NCBI RefSeq assembly: GCF_013401555.1
Contig: NZ_CP058552.1
Coordinates: 4,464,001 to 4,528,000 of the forward strand
DNA: 64,000 bases
Reading direction: 5' to 3'
Source of the DNA: Paenibacillus sp. E222
GTDB taxonomy: Bacteria; Bacillota; Bacilli; Paenibacillales; Paenibacillaceae
Positions within the stretch are counted from its first letter, which is position 1; each line of letters opens with the position of its first letter. Shown here piece by piece: positions 1-8,100 of this stretch. The position numbers were made by a program, and so were the translations under genes. The notes under the pieces were generated by a model. It was not told the DNA's origin and did no database searches. It saw nothing but the letters and a program-made list of their open reading frames with translations.

Positions 1-1
1 T

Positions 2-1813
2 GATGGTCGTGTTCTGACAGCTGACATGGTTATTCTTGCAATCGGTGTAACTCCAGATACAGCTTTTCTGAGAAATAGCGGAGTTTCCCTGGGAACACGT
101 GGACATATTATGGTGAACGATGCACTCGAAAGCAGTGTGCCACATATCTATGCTGTTGGCGATGCGATCGAAGTAACTGACACCATTCATGGCACAAAGA
201 CAGCTATTCCGCTTGCTGGACCTGCCAACAAACAGGGACGCATTGTTGCAGATCGTATTGCCGGACTAAGCTCCATCTACAAAGGAACACAAGGGACAGC
301 CATTATTAAAGTGTTTGGAATGACCGGGGCAGCTACAGGCAGTAATGAGAAAACACTAAAACGTCTCGGCATCGAGTATCGAACTGTAATCGTGCATCCT
401 GCATCTCATGCATCGTATTATCCCGGTTCCAGCGCGATTACGCTGAAACTGCTGTTTACACCGACAGGTAAAATTTTAGGCGCACAAGCAGTTGGTTATG
501 ACGGAGTGGATAAACGGATTGATGACATTGCTGTAGCCATTCATTTTGGGGGTCACATCAGTGATTTGACAGAGCTTGAGTTGAGTTATGCGCCACCGTA
601 TTCCTCTGCAAAAGATCCGGTTAATATGGCTGGTTATGCAGCTGAAAATATCATGGCAGGGCGTGTTGAAACGTTCACCTATGATCAGCTATCTGAACGC
701 CAGCCGGAGCAATCAATACTGCTGGATGTACGCAGTGAGCTGGAGCATCGCAATGGGAATATTCCAGGTTCAATAAATATTTCAGTGGATGAGCTTCGTC
801 AGCGTTTAGATGAATTAGACCCAACCAAAGATATTTGGGTATACTGCCAGGTTGGTCTGCGTGGATATACAGCTTCGCAAATTTTGCGACAACATGGCTT
901 TAAGGTGAAAAATCTGAGTGGAGGTTATAAAACATACCGCCAAGCGCAATTTCGGCCCGCTCCAATTTCTACCGGCAACGACGTAAATAATGACGGACAA
1001 GATCAGAACAATAATTCGAAACATGCTGTAGTAAAGGAAAGAGAGCTTCCCAACCCAACCTCTGCACAGCCACAGCGTATCGATAACGAGTTGAACGTGT
1101 GCGGTTTAAGTTGCCCCGGCCCGCTGATTCAACTCAAGCAGAAAATGGATCAACTATCGAATGGAGAGACCCTGCGGGTGAAAGCTTCCGATCCAGGATT
1201 TTATGAAGATGTGAAAGCATGGGCAACCATGTCTGGCTCCTCACTCCTACACTTGGAACGATCCAAAGGCGGCACTATTGAAGCTGTTATTGCGAAGAAT
1301 ATCGCGCAGCCCGTATCTTCAGCTATGGAAACTCCTAAAGAGGAGCCTGCCAGCACGATGGTTGTCTTCAGTGGTGATCTGGATAAAGCGATTGCTTCTC
1401 TTATTATTGCAAATGGGGCAGCAGCAAGTGGACGTAAAGTAACCATGTTCTTCACTTTCTGGGGATTGAATATTATCCGTAAGCATCAGCCACAGCCTGT
1501 ATCCAAAACAATGATCGGCCGCATGTTTGACATGATGTTACCGCGCGGCAGCCACAAGCTTGGCATGTCCAAAATGAATATGCTCGGCGTTGGTCCGAAG
1601 ATTATCCGCAGCGTTATGAAGAATAATAATGTTGCTTCTCTGGAAGAACTGATGCAGACCGCAACTGCGCAGGGAGTTGAGTTTGTCGCTTGCCAGATGT
1701 CCATGGATTTAATGGGGATTCAGCGTGAAGAATTAATGGATTCGGTTAACATTGGTGGAGTGGGTTATTATCTGGGGCAGGCAGCTCAGGCAAATCATAA
1801 TCTATTTATTTAA
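2..1813 (+). CDS. CoA-disulfide/persulfide reductase fused to rhodanese, TusA-like and DsrE-like domains (5' partial)
   Basis: The frame is open from base 2, so the start and the N-terminal nucleotide-binding part lie outside the window. What is visible begins in the pyridine nucleotide-disulfide reductase fold, with the FAD-site motif YAVGDA at about 149-166, followed by the dimerisation domain to about 650. A rhodanese domain follows, active-site Cys codon at 844-846 in YCQVGLRG. After an Asn/Gln-rich linker comes a TusA-like domain with CGLSCPGP (second Cys at 1111-1113), and a C-terminal DsrE/F-like domain with a Cys in CQMSMDLMG (codon 1691-1693). In the known family the reductase reduces CoA disulfide, CoA persulfide or polysulfide with NAD(P)H; the extra domains are sulfur carriers, so the protein probably relays persulfide sulfur between its own modules. 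Cytoplasmic. Family call is firm; exact substrate is inferred. Confidence 0.9.
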   Translation, partial: DGRVLTADMVILAIGVTPDTAFLRNSGVSLGTRGHIMVNDALESSVPHIYAVGDAIEVTDTIHGTKTAIPLAGPANKQGRIVADRIAGLSSIYKGTQGTAIIKVFGMTGAATGSNEKTLKRLGIEYRTVIVHPASHASYYPGSSAITLKLLFTPTGKILGAQAVGYDGVDKRIDDIAVAIHFGGHISDLTELELSYAPPYSSAKDPVNMAGYAAENIMAGRVETFTYDQLSERQPEQSILLDVRSELEHRNGNIPGSINISVDELRQRLDELDPTKDIWVYCQVGLRGYTASQILRQHGFKVKNLSGGYKTYRQAQFRPAPISTGNDVNNDGQDQNNNSKHAVVKERELPNPTSAQPQRIDNELNVCGLSCPGPLIQLKQKMDQLSNGETLRVKASDPGFYEDVKAWATMSGSSLLHLERSKGGTIEAVIAKNIAQPVSSAMETPKEEPASTMVVFSGDLDKAIASLIIANGAAASGRKVTMFFTFWGLNIIRKHQPQPVSKTMIGRMFDMMLPRGSHKLGMSKMNMLGVGPKIIRSVMKNNNVASLEELMQTATAQGVEFVACQMSMDLMGIQREELMDSVNIGGVGYYLGQAAQANHNLFI

Positions 1814-1880
1814 AAATCGGTGTATTAGTAAACCATTCAACTGTTCAGTGACATGTATTATCTTAAAAAGATAAAAGGCA

Positions 1881-1915
1881 AAAGCCCCTTCGTTTCTGAA
1901 GGGGCTTTGTTTCGT
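1881..1915 (+). terminator. Rho-independent terminator after the sulfur-transfer fusion gene
   Basis: Perfect 11-bp stem (1881-1891 with 1898-1908), 6-base loop, followed by a T-rich run. Confidence 0.9.
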
Positions 1916-1952
1916 TTATTACATTACCTTTGGACGAAACGTAGTGGGCTGT

Positions 1953-2291
1953 TTATGCGGGCTCAGTCGAGCTAGTGCTTCCTTCATTTTTAGGTTCCAT
2001 CAAAAGGATATGACATTCCTTTTCGGCGGAAGGTTTGATCTCGAGTCCCCTCTGGACAATAAACATCTCATCTTTGAATATTCTCACCTGACCATCACAA
2101 AAATCAATGATCATCTCGCCTTCAATCACGAAAAATAACTTATCGGTTTCGTGATGAACATGCCATTCATATTCCCCGGCAATTTTAACGATTTTAAATT
2201 GATAGTCATTCATTTCACCTATTAATTGGGGGGACCAATTATCGTTTATTTTAGATAGTTCCTCGCTTAGTTTAATCGCTTGATAATGAAT
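1953..2291 (-). CDS. Small single-domain cupin protein
   Basis: About 112 residues forming one cupin barrel: the metal-site pattern HVHHETDKLFFVIEG is clear in the middle and DEMFIVQRGLEIKP gives the second cupin motif. Small cupins of this type bind a metal and a small ligand; the function here is unknown. Start choice: a strong AGGAGGG site (2304-2298, minus strand) lies 7 bases before an ATT codon at 2291-2289, directly ahead of HYQAIKLSEEL. No ATG, GTG or TTG lies nearby in frame; the nearest is a TTG at 2342 with no ribosome site, which would add an unlikely N-terminal extension. I therefore infer initiation at ATT. Convergent with the gene ending at 1813. Confidence 0.75.
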   Translation of the reverse strand: MHYQAIKLSEELSKINDNWSPQLIGEMNDYQFKIVKIAGEYEWHVHHETDKLFFVIEGEMIIDFCDGQVRIFKDEMFIVQRGLEIKPSAEKECHILLMEPKNEGSTSSTEPA

Positions 2292-2420
2292 AATAATCCC
2301 TCCTTGTTGTACCTTCAGTATTCTGATGCATACGCAATTCAAGACATGATGATGTTGTTTCCTTGGTCTACCATAAGTATACGGATTTAATTTTGGATAT
2401 AAAATGGATGCCTGTTGAAG

Positions 2421-2718
2421 TTAGCATGGATTATTGATGAACTTCCGTCGATATTCAGTAGGAGAAAAGCCAAATTCTTTCTTGAACACTTTACTGAAAT
2501 AAAAGGGGTCAGCGATTCCAACCGTTTGTGCAATTTGCTGTACTGGCATATCGCTTGTAAATAGCATTTTTTGCGCTATGTTAAGACGGTGTTTTAATAG
2601 ATATTCTGCCGGTCCTAACTTGAAAAGGAATGTGTGCAAAATGTTCTGCTAACTGATTCACGTCTATTTTCACGTTGCGTACCTCATTTCGATAATAGGT
2701 TGCTGATGATTCTGCGAT
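2421..2718 (-). pseudogene. Decayed AraC-family regulator (iron-type), frameshifted
   Basis: The last 70 codons encode the second half of an AraC DNA-binding domain (AEYLLKHRLNIAQ, IAQTVGIADPFYFSKVFKKE, GFSPTEYRRKF). The first helix-turn-helix continues upstream only in another frame (IDVNQLAEHFAH), with a frameshift near 2630-2640 and several residues lost between TFLFK and LGPAEY compared with the family. Further upstream that frame meets stops (TAA 2721-2719). So only a broken C-terminus remains. A Fur box overlapping a promoter stands just upstream, as expected for the AraC-type activators of siderophore uptake known in Bacillus relatives; no uptake genes remain next to it. Confidence 0.8.
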
Positions 2719-2740
2719 TTATCCGGGTATAACTCATCTT

Positions 2741-2769
2741 ACATTATTGATAACGATTATCATTGTCAA
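2741..2769 (-). promoter_or_regulatory. Fur box overlapping a minus-strand promoter
   Basis: TGATAACGATTATCA at 2748-2762 is a 7-1-7 inverted repeat matching the Bacillus Fur consensus except for one base. It sits inside the spacer of TTGACA (2769-2764), 17 bases, TAATGT (2746-2741) reading toward the decayed AraC gene. The rest of 2770-2995 holds only the upstream region of the next lipoprotein gene; I see no other gene there. Confidence 0.8.
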
Positions 2770-2995
2770 CTTATAAAATGAAAAAACACATCACTTGGGT
2801 AATTTTAACAGGGAATATGAGGACACATCGTCGAATACGTAAAATATGTTGGTCGCCTTGTGCCTATTTACTGTAAATGAGGCAAACCATAAACTTCGAG
2901 GAACGTTTTTTTCTTCTGATCTTTAAGCAAGTTAATGTATCTTCCCAGCCAATAGAACGTAATAGAAGTAACTATTCTGATATCGAGGTGATTAA

Positions 2996-3499
2996 ATGAA
3001 AGCTGTAAGTAAGTTGCTGGTCCTATGTATGATTCCTCTATTATTGTCTGCCTGCTTACACAACGCGGAAAGTAACCACCCGACCATTAATTCGGAACTG
3101 AGTCCTCCAGTTGAAATTTCATTGGAAGAGGCGGAAGCTAGAACCCCGTTTGAAATCCAACAACCGTCAGTGCCTTTCCAAGTTACTCAAAAATCAGCAA
3201 GGATTTTAGATACCAATGGTAAATTTGATGCAGTAGAAATCACGTATGCCAATCCCGATGAAGGATTGAACCTGATCATTATGATTACAAACTCACAGGT
3301 TGATACGCCTCCGAATGGAAAGAAAGGTCTAAAATTATCTAATGGTTCGCAAACGTGGGACCAAGGGGACGGACATGTAAGTGCCGTCTATTGGAGAAAC
3401 GAGGGGTTAACTTACTCTCTTGTTTCAGGGAAAAATAACAATCTTGAACCGTTATACGATTACCAAACATTAATTGAAATAGCAAATACAATAATATGA
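2996..3499 (+). CDS. Small lipoprotein, unknown function
   Basis: 167 residues. Lipoprotein signal peptide with lipobox LSAC (Cys20), so the mature protein is anchored on the outer face of the membrane. The body resembles the DUF4367 type of extracytoplasmic domain found in Bacilli (pattern of VEITYAN, short beta strands, a late YSLVSG), but I make this match by eye only. Ribosome site GAGGTG 6 bases before ATG. It has no clear functional partner: it lies between the Fur-box region and an MFS exporter, and its transcript probably ends at the hairpin at 3608. Confidence 0.75.
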   Translation: MKAVSKLLVLCMIPLLLSACLHNAESNHPTINSELSPPVEISLEEAEARTPFEIQQPSVPFQVTQKSARILDTNGKFDAVEITYANPDEGLNLIIMITNSQVDTPPNGKKGLKLSNGSQTWDQGDGHVSAVYWRNEGLTYSLVSGKNNNLEPLYDYQTLIEIANTII

Positions 3500-3537
3500 T
3501 TTTGATATGCTGAATGGTTATGGTAAAGGGGAGATCG

Positions 3538-3600
3538 ATGTTAGAACGGATGATTAATGATGGTAGCCAATCAGGTCACACCTCATCTATAGTTAAATAA
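3538..3600 (+). CDS. Candidate 20-residue small ORF
   Basis: ATG preceded by AAAGGGGAG, encoding MLERMINDGSQSGHTSSIVK and stopping 7 bases before a terminator. No recognised family. The ribosome site and the position at the end of the lipoprotein transcript support it; the length is short enough to arise by chance. Confidence 0.25.
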   Translation: MLERMINDGSQSGHTSSIVK

Positions 3601-3607
3601 AATCAAG

Positions 3608-3644
3608 AAGGCAGATGATCAAACGTGATCGAATGCCTTTTTTT
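3608..3644 (+). terminator. Rho-independent terminator
   Basis: AAGGCA / TGCCTT outer stem with inner TGATCA-AACG-TGATC hairpin, then a run of seven T. Confidence 0.85.
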
Positions 3645-3652
3645 GGTTCGTC

Positions 3653-3705
3653 GAAACTACTTTTTAAAGTTTTTTATTTACAAAGTAGTTTCGTTATTGT
3701 ATATT
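3653..3705 (+). promoter_or_regulatory. Promoter of the MFS/glycosyltransferase pair with an 11-bp inverted repeat
   Basis: TTTACA (3677-3682), 17 bases, TATATT (3700-3705). A perfect inverted repeat GAAACTACTTT (3653-3663) and AAAGTAGTTTC (3682-3692), arms 18 bases apart, brackets the -35 box and enters the spacer, so a repressor bound there would cover the promoter. No regulator gene is adjacent. Confidence 0.7.
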
Positions 3706-3823
3706 CAGGACATAAAAAAGGTGAATTTTTCCATAAAATCATTTAGGTATGGGGGTGTAGGAGACAAACAACAATCCAATTGGAATTTTTGATACTCCGT
3801 ACAGAGCGACTACAATTGGTATT

Positions 3824-5188
3824 ATGCTGGTTCTGACAACTGTAGCTTTTGAGGGACTGGCTATCACGACAATTGCCTCGAAAATGGCACAAAGCTTGCA
3901 GGGCATTCATTTGTACGGTTGGATTTTCAGCGCATTTTTGTTATCGCAGCTTGTAGGAACCTTGGTCATGGGTCAGCAGGTTGACAAGCGCGGCGTTTTT
4001 ACATCCATGCTTGTGTCGTGTAGTGTTTTTGTGCTAGGTACCATAGTTGCGGCTGTTTCTTTGAATATGGATATGCTTATTGCAGGAAGAGCCCTTCAAG
4101 GGTTTGGAGCGGGAGCTTTGATCACATGTGTTTATACCTGTGTAACATTACATTATCCAGATGCTCTTCGTACTCAAATCTTAGCTGCATTCTCCATGGC
4201 ATTTGTTCTGCCTTCGTTAATCGGGCCTTATGTGGCAGGGCTTATTGCCTCCTATATCTCTTGGCGGTTTGTTTTCTGGATCGTTCTACCCTTGCTTGTA
4301 TTGGCAATAAGTCTCACATTTCGCTCTTTTCGTGATCTGCAGCTTCGTCAAGCTCTGACTGGTTCAGCCCAAACAGCCAACTCGAAGATTATCCATGCGA
4401 TTTTACTTGCCATTGGAACGGGATTGTTACTCACAGGGCTCGGGATGATAACCGATTGGAAAGGAATAGTACTGACTTTTGGTGGGTTATTCATCATGAT
4501 CTCGCTAATGCACAAGTTGCTTCCAATAGGCACTTTCACGGTGGAAAAAGGGTTGCCGGCAACTTTGGTTTCCAGAGGGCTGTATGTTGCTTGTTATTTT
4601 ACAACGGAGAGTTTTGTGATCCTGGCACTGACCGAAGTGAAGGGGTTATCATCAGATCTCGCGGGCCTGCTTGTTGCAGCAGGGTCTCTGAGCTGGTCCG
4701 CAGCAGCGTGGTTGCAAGCCAAGCTTGATGCACGAGATTATGGTCATGGCCGAAAGCGCAGAGTTATGGTGGGAATTGGGATTATGGTCGCTGGAACTAT
4801 ACTTGTGATCCTAGCCCTTATCTTTTCAAGCGGTGGAATTATACTCATCCTAATCTCACAAATGATTACGGGGTTCGGTGTTGGATTGGCCAACCCTACA
4901 ACTGCGGCTATCGCTTTACAACATGCCGAGTCTGGGAAAGAGGGAGCAATGTCCGCGGATCTCCAATTTGTGGATTCCTTCTATATGGGTGTAAGCATTG
5001 GAGTTGGCGGTGCTCTAATTGCTTTGTCCGAAACTTTACAGTGGGGCATATCGACAGGCGTTTTGATGGTGTTAACGCTCCAATTACTCTTTGTTTTATC
5101 AAGTTTCTTAGCATCCTTAAGAATTACGGAACTTGTTCATCAAAAACATCATTCATTAAGCGATGCGAAGGATTCGCTTCCCATGTAA
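3824..5188 (+). CDS. MFS drug exporter (EmrB/QacA-like), N-terminus possibly lost
   Basis: 454 residues from the first ATG, with 12-14 hydrophobic segments and MFS motif A between segments 2 and 3 (MGQQVDKRGVF) and a GRALQGFGAGAL motif C-like stretch. It should export a small molecule by proton antiport. The natural N-terminus probably begins upstream: codons from 3761 (ETNNNPIGIFDTPYRATTIGI) are in frame and read like the family's N-terminus, but the codon before them is TAG (3758-3760). Restoring one T would give ATG there, behind the GGGGGTG site. Without it, translation must begin at 3824 inside the first membrane helix. The next gene, a glycosyltransferase of the macrolide-inactivating family, suggests a detoxification or self-protection pair. 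Confidence 0.8.
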   Translation: MLVLTTVAFEGLAITTIASKMAQSLQGIHLYGWIFSAFLLSQLVGTLVMGQQVDKRGVFTSMLVSCSVFVLGTIVAAVSLNMDMLIAGRALQGFGAGALITCVYTCVTLHYPDALRTQILAAFSMAFVLPSLIGPYVAGLIASYISWRFVFWIVLPLLVLAISLTFRSFRDLQLRQALTGSAQTANSKIIHAILLAIGTGLLLTGLGMITDWKGIVLTFGGLFIMISLMHKLLPIGTFTVEKGLPATLVSRGLYVACYFTTESFVILALTEVKGLSSDLAGLLVAAGSLSWSAAAWLQAKLDARDYGHGRKRRVMVGIGIMVAGTILVILALIFSSGGIILILISQMITGFGVGLANPTTAAIALQHAESGKEGAMSADLQFVDSFYMGVSIGVGGALIALSETLQWGISTGVLMVLTLQLLFVLSSFLASLRITELVHQKHHSLSDAKDSLPM

Positions 5189-5259
5189 TGGAAAACGGAT
5201 ACATCGCAAAATACATCATGAAGAACGGGGGTACTTATTGAAATTGGGAGGTGGAAAAG

Positions 5260-6474
5260 ATGGCACGTGTGTTGGTTGTAATTACTCCGGCTGAAGGCCA
5301 TGTGAATCCGTCGTTAGGATTAGTTACTCAGTTGAGGAACAATGGCGAGGAAGTTGTCTATGTGTGCACGGAGGAGTACCGTTCCCGAATTGAACAAAGC
5401 GGAGCCCAGTTAATTACCTATCCATTTCCGCAAGATGCCTTCTCGCATGATCCAGTACTGAAGCCACAGGAGTACAAGCATTCTTATCAATTCATTTATA
5501 TGATGGTAGGCGGTATCATTCGGAGGGTGATCCCCGCTGTGCTTCGAGCGATAGAACATCAAAAGTTCGATTATTTGATCTTTGATTCCCTGATGGGCTG
5601 GGGTGGGACTATTCTTGCCGAAAAGCTGGGAATTCCAGCGGTGTGTTCGATTGCCTCCTTTGCTTTCGCAGAGCCCTTAGGTTCTGGCCAAGATTTGAAT
5701 GAGAAGGATGATGCCGATACGATGGAACTGTATGAGGCCACGATGAAGATAACGCGTGAGTTGGCCCAAGAGTTCCAAGTGAATATTCCAGCCATGGAAG
5801 AGATTCCGGCACATGCAGGTCGGTTAAAGCTCGTGTATACAAGCCGTTATTTTCAGCCGCAGGCAGAAAAGCTGGATGATAGTTTTATTTTCACGGGTCC
5901 TTCGATCATACCGCGTCAAGATGCTCCGACCTTCTCGTTCGAGCTGCTTCGTGAACGTTACCCGCAAACGGTGTACATTGCCATGGGAACCATTATAAAT
6001 AAAAACCTGGATTTTTATCAGCTTTGCTTTGAAGCATTTGGGGATTTGCCGGTGAATGTTGTACTATCTTCTGGAAAATACACCGATATGGAGCCACTGG
6101 CTGATCGAATTCCAGATAATTTTATCGTCAAGCCATACATCGCACAGTTGGATATGCTGCAGCATACGGATGTTTTTATTACACATGCCGGAATGAACAG
6201 CACTAGTGAGGCGCTTTATTACAACGTTCCATTGGTGATGATTCCATTAACGTCGGATCAGCCTCTTGTAGCCAGTCGGGTAGAGGAGCTGGGCGCGGGT
6301 ATCACTTTAGATAAGCATAACCTCACCACAACTGGTTTGAGAGAGGCATTAGCAGAAGTACTAAGAAACCCTCTTTATAAACAGCAGGCTTACCTCATCG
6401 GCGAATCTTTACGGCAGGCCGGTGGTTATAAGCGAGCCGCCGATACAATTATGAATCATTTTGCTAAGGTCTAA
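5260..6474 (+). CDS. Macrolide-type UDP-glycosyltransferase (MGT/YjiC family)
   Basis: 404 residues with a GT-B fold. The N-terminus MARVLVVITPAEGHVNPSLG is the family signature, and the C-terminal donor-binding region HAGMNSTSEALYYNVPLVMIP with the following SDQPLVASRVEELGAG is well preserved. Such enzymes move a sugar from a UDP-sugar to macrolides, flavonoids or other hydroxylated compounds in the cytoplasm. Start ATG 5260 follows GGGAGG with 9 bases spacing; an in-frame GTG at 5251 touches the ribosome site and is unlikely. It follows the MFS gene by 71 bases in the same direction, and the two are probably co-transcribed; substrate unknown. Confidence 0.9.
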   Translation: MARVLVVITPAEGHVNPSLGLVTQLRNNGEEVVYVCTEEYRSRIEQSGAQLITYPFPQDAFSHDPVLKPQEYKHSYQFIYMMVGGIIRRVIPAVLRAIEHQKFDYLIFDSLMGWGGTILAEKLGIPAVCSIASFAFAEPLGSGQDLNEKDDADTMELYEATMKITRELAQEFQVNIPAMEEIPAHAGRLKLVYTSRYFQPQAEKLDDSFIFTGPSIIPRQDAPTFSFELLRERYPQTVYIAMGTIINKNLDFYQLCFEAFGDLPVNVVLSSGKYTDMEPLADRIPDNFIVKPYIAQLDMLQHTDVFITHAGMNSTSEALYYNVPLVMIPLTSDQPLVASRVEELGAGITLDKHNLTTTGLREALAEVLRNPLYKQQAYLIGESLRQAGGYKRAADTIMNHFAKV

Positions 6475-6510
6475 TCTTCATATTCCATAATCGTATATAG
6501 TACCATTCAA

Positions 6511-6537
6511 AGTCGCTGAATTAGCGGCTTTTTTTGC
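6511..6537 (+). terminator. Terminator after the glycosyltransferase gene
   Basis: AGTCGCT-GAATT-AGCGGCT stem-loop followed by eight T. Confidence 0.9.
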
Positions 6538-6642
6538 TTTAAGGAACCAAGTTATTGTCCCATAATAAACAAGAAAATAGTGCAAAAGAGTACTTGATAT
6601 TACATGAAATTCAAAAGTTTTATCTTTAGGACAAGACTTATC

Positions 6643-7002
6643 TTAATAATTTTCTCCACGATAATAGCGCTCCAGTTTGTGATCCAGATGAACGAGCTGC
6701 GCTTTTTTCTGCTCGATATCTTCCAACAGCTTTTGCCTTTGATCTTGAATCAGTTTGGTTCTTTCAGGCAGAGTTGAGGTTCCTTCATTTACCTTGTCAT
6801 AATACGTTTTAATGTCCTCCACACTCATCCCCGTTTCGCGAAGACATTTGATAAAAACCAGCCAATTCAGATCATCTTCCGTGTAAAGACGGTTATTCTG
6901 CTCACTGCGCGCAGCAGGCTTCAACAGGCCCTTTCTTTCGTAAAAACGTATCGCCCCGACAGCGATATCGACTTTCTTCGCTACTTCTCCAATTGTTAAC
7001 AT
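6643..7002 (-). CDS. MerR-family regulator
   Basis: 119 residues. N-terminal winged helix (MLTIGEVAKKVDIAVGAIRF, YERKGLLKP, RLYTEDDLNWLVFI), then a long dimerisation coiled coil rich in Glu, Lys and Gln. No C-terminal cysteines or ligand domain, so it is of the short AdhR/SoxR-unlike type that senses small electrophiles or an unknown signal. Divergent from the SDR gene at 7105; the shared 102-bp gap has a 19-bp-spaced promoter facing the SDR gene with a palindrome in the spacer, the usual MerR arrangement. Confidence 0.9.
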   Translation of the reverse strand: MLTIGEVAKKVDIAVGAIRFYERKGLLKPAARSEQNNRLYTEDDLNWLVFIKCLRETGMSVEDIKTYYDKVNEGTSTLPERTKLIQDQRQKLLEDIEQKKAQLVHLDHKLERYYRGENY

Positions 7003-7030
7003 GCTAACCCTCTTTTATCAAAATTTATGG

Positions 7031-7061
7031 TTGACCTACACTAAGTGTAGCATAGTAACTT
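7031..7061 (+). promoter_or_regulatory. MerR-type promoter/operator for the SDR gene
   Basis: TTGACC (7031-7036), a 19-base spacer, TAACTT (7056-7061). The palindrome CTACACTAAGTGTAG (7036-7050, 7-1-7) lies at the upstream end of the spacer. The -10 box is weak, which fits activation by DNA untwisting. Confidence 0.7.
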
Positions 7062-7104
7062 ATACATTGTTAATGAAAATCAAATTAGAGAAAAGAGGAT
7101 TCAC

Positions 7105-7815
7105 ATGAAAAAAATCGCTTTTGTAACTGGAGCAAATAAAGGTATCGGATTTGAAATCGTTAAGCAGTTAGGTCAGGCCGGCTGGAAAGTCCTCCTTGGT
7201 GCACGCAGCGCTGAACGGGGGGAAGCGGCTGTTTCCGAGTTAATTTCCGAGGGGTTAGACATAGAGTTTGTGCAAATCGATATGAGTGACTTGGAAAGCA
7301 TCAAAAGGTCGGCCGATACGATTACTAAGGATTATCCGGACTTCAAACTTCTGATCAATAATGCGGGTATGCCTGGTGCTTTCTCGCGTTCATTTACGGA
7401 TACCAAAGAGGAGGATCTGAGGAACGCTTTCGAAGTCAACTTTTTCGGAACCTTCCGTCTGAACCAGCGTTTGTTCCCGTTAATCAAAGATAACGAAGGC
7501 ACAATCGTTAATGTATCGACCGACATGGCTTCGCTGGATCATATGCAAAATACGGGATTTACTTTAAACGCATTTGACTATAATTCATCCAAAACCGCCA
7601 ACAACGCCATGACAGTTTCGATGGCATATGAACTCAAAAGCAGCAGGGCTCAAGTATTTGCGGTAACGCCTGGATTCACATCAACAGACCTTAACGGTAA
7701 TGCCGAAGGCGGTAAATCAAAAGAAGCAGCTGCTGCGATAATCGTGGGTTATGCGACAGATGGCAAACATCATAACGGAGAGTTCTTGGATGAGAAGGGC
7801 GTGTACGCCTGGTAA
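7105..7815 (+). CDS. Short-chain dehydrogenase/reductase
   Basis: 236 residues, classical SDR length. NADP/NAD-binding TGANKGIG near residue 9, structural NNAG at about 89, catalytic Ser in NVSTD and the YNSSK active-site pair near residue 152, with a late TPGFTSTDLNG loop. It resembles carbonyl-reductase-like SDRs that reduce xenobiotic aldehydes or ketones. Ribosome site AGAGAAAAGAGG precedes ATG. Regulated by the divergent MerR protein, so it is likely an inducible detoxification enzyme; substrate unknown. Confidence 0.9.
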   Translation: MKKIAFVTGANKGIGFEIVKQLGQAGWKVLLGARSAERGEAAVSELISEGLDIEFVQIDMSDLESIKRSADTITKDYPDFKLLINNAGMPGAFSRSFTDTKEEDLRNAFEVNFFGTFRLNQRLFPLIKDNEGTIVNVSTDMASLDHMQNTGFTLNAFDYNSSKTANNAMTVSMAYELKSSRAQVFAVTPGFTSTDLNGNAEGGKSKEAAAAIIVGYATDGKHHNGEFLDEKGVYAW

Positions 7816-7866
7816 TGCAGATCTGCAAAACGATGGTATCGTAAAATACGTTGTTACTCGTTAAAA

Positions 7867-7928
7867 AACAGACGTATTAAACCGGGTACTCGCTTGGGGC
7901 ACCCCGTAATACGTCTGTTCTTTTTTTA
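7867..7928. terminator. Long-stem terminator between SDR and GNAT genes
   Basis: 13-bp perfect stem (7867-7879 with 7907-7919) enclosing a smaller GGGT/ACCC element, followed by T-run on the plus strand; A-run on the left side could let it also serve the minus strand. 7930-8100 holds nothing else that I recognise. Confidence 0.85.
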
Positions 7929-8100
7929 ATAATGAAGAGATATGGGACGACATATGGAGTGGTCTTTATTTTAAAATAACCAAATATTCTTCCCAAGGTC
8001 CCACCTCCGAATCGTTTCTTTTGGCCATTATCCAAACGATCTTTGCGATGTGTGTTAAATCATGATCAGCCCATGCAGCAATTCATTCGTTATGAAGTGA

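Noticed and set aside
5251..5259. GTG start for the glycosyltransferase
   Set aside because: The GTG touches the GGGAGG site; ATG 5260 has correct spacing and matches the family N-terminus.
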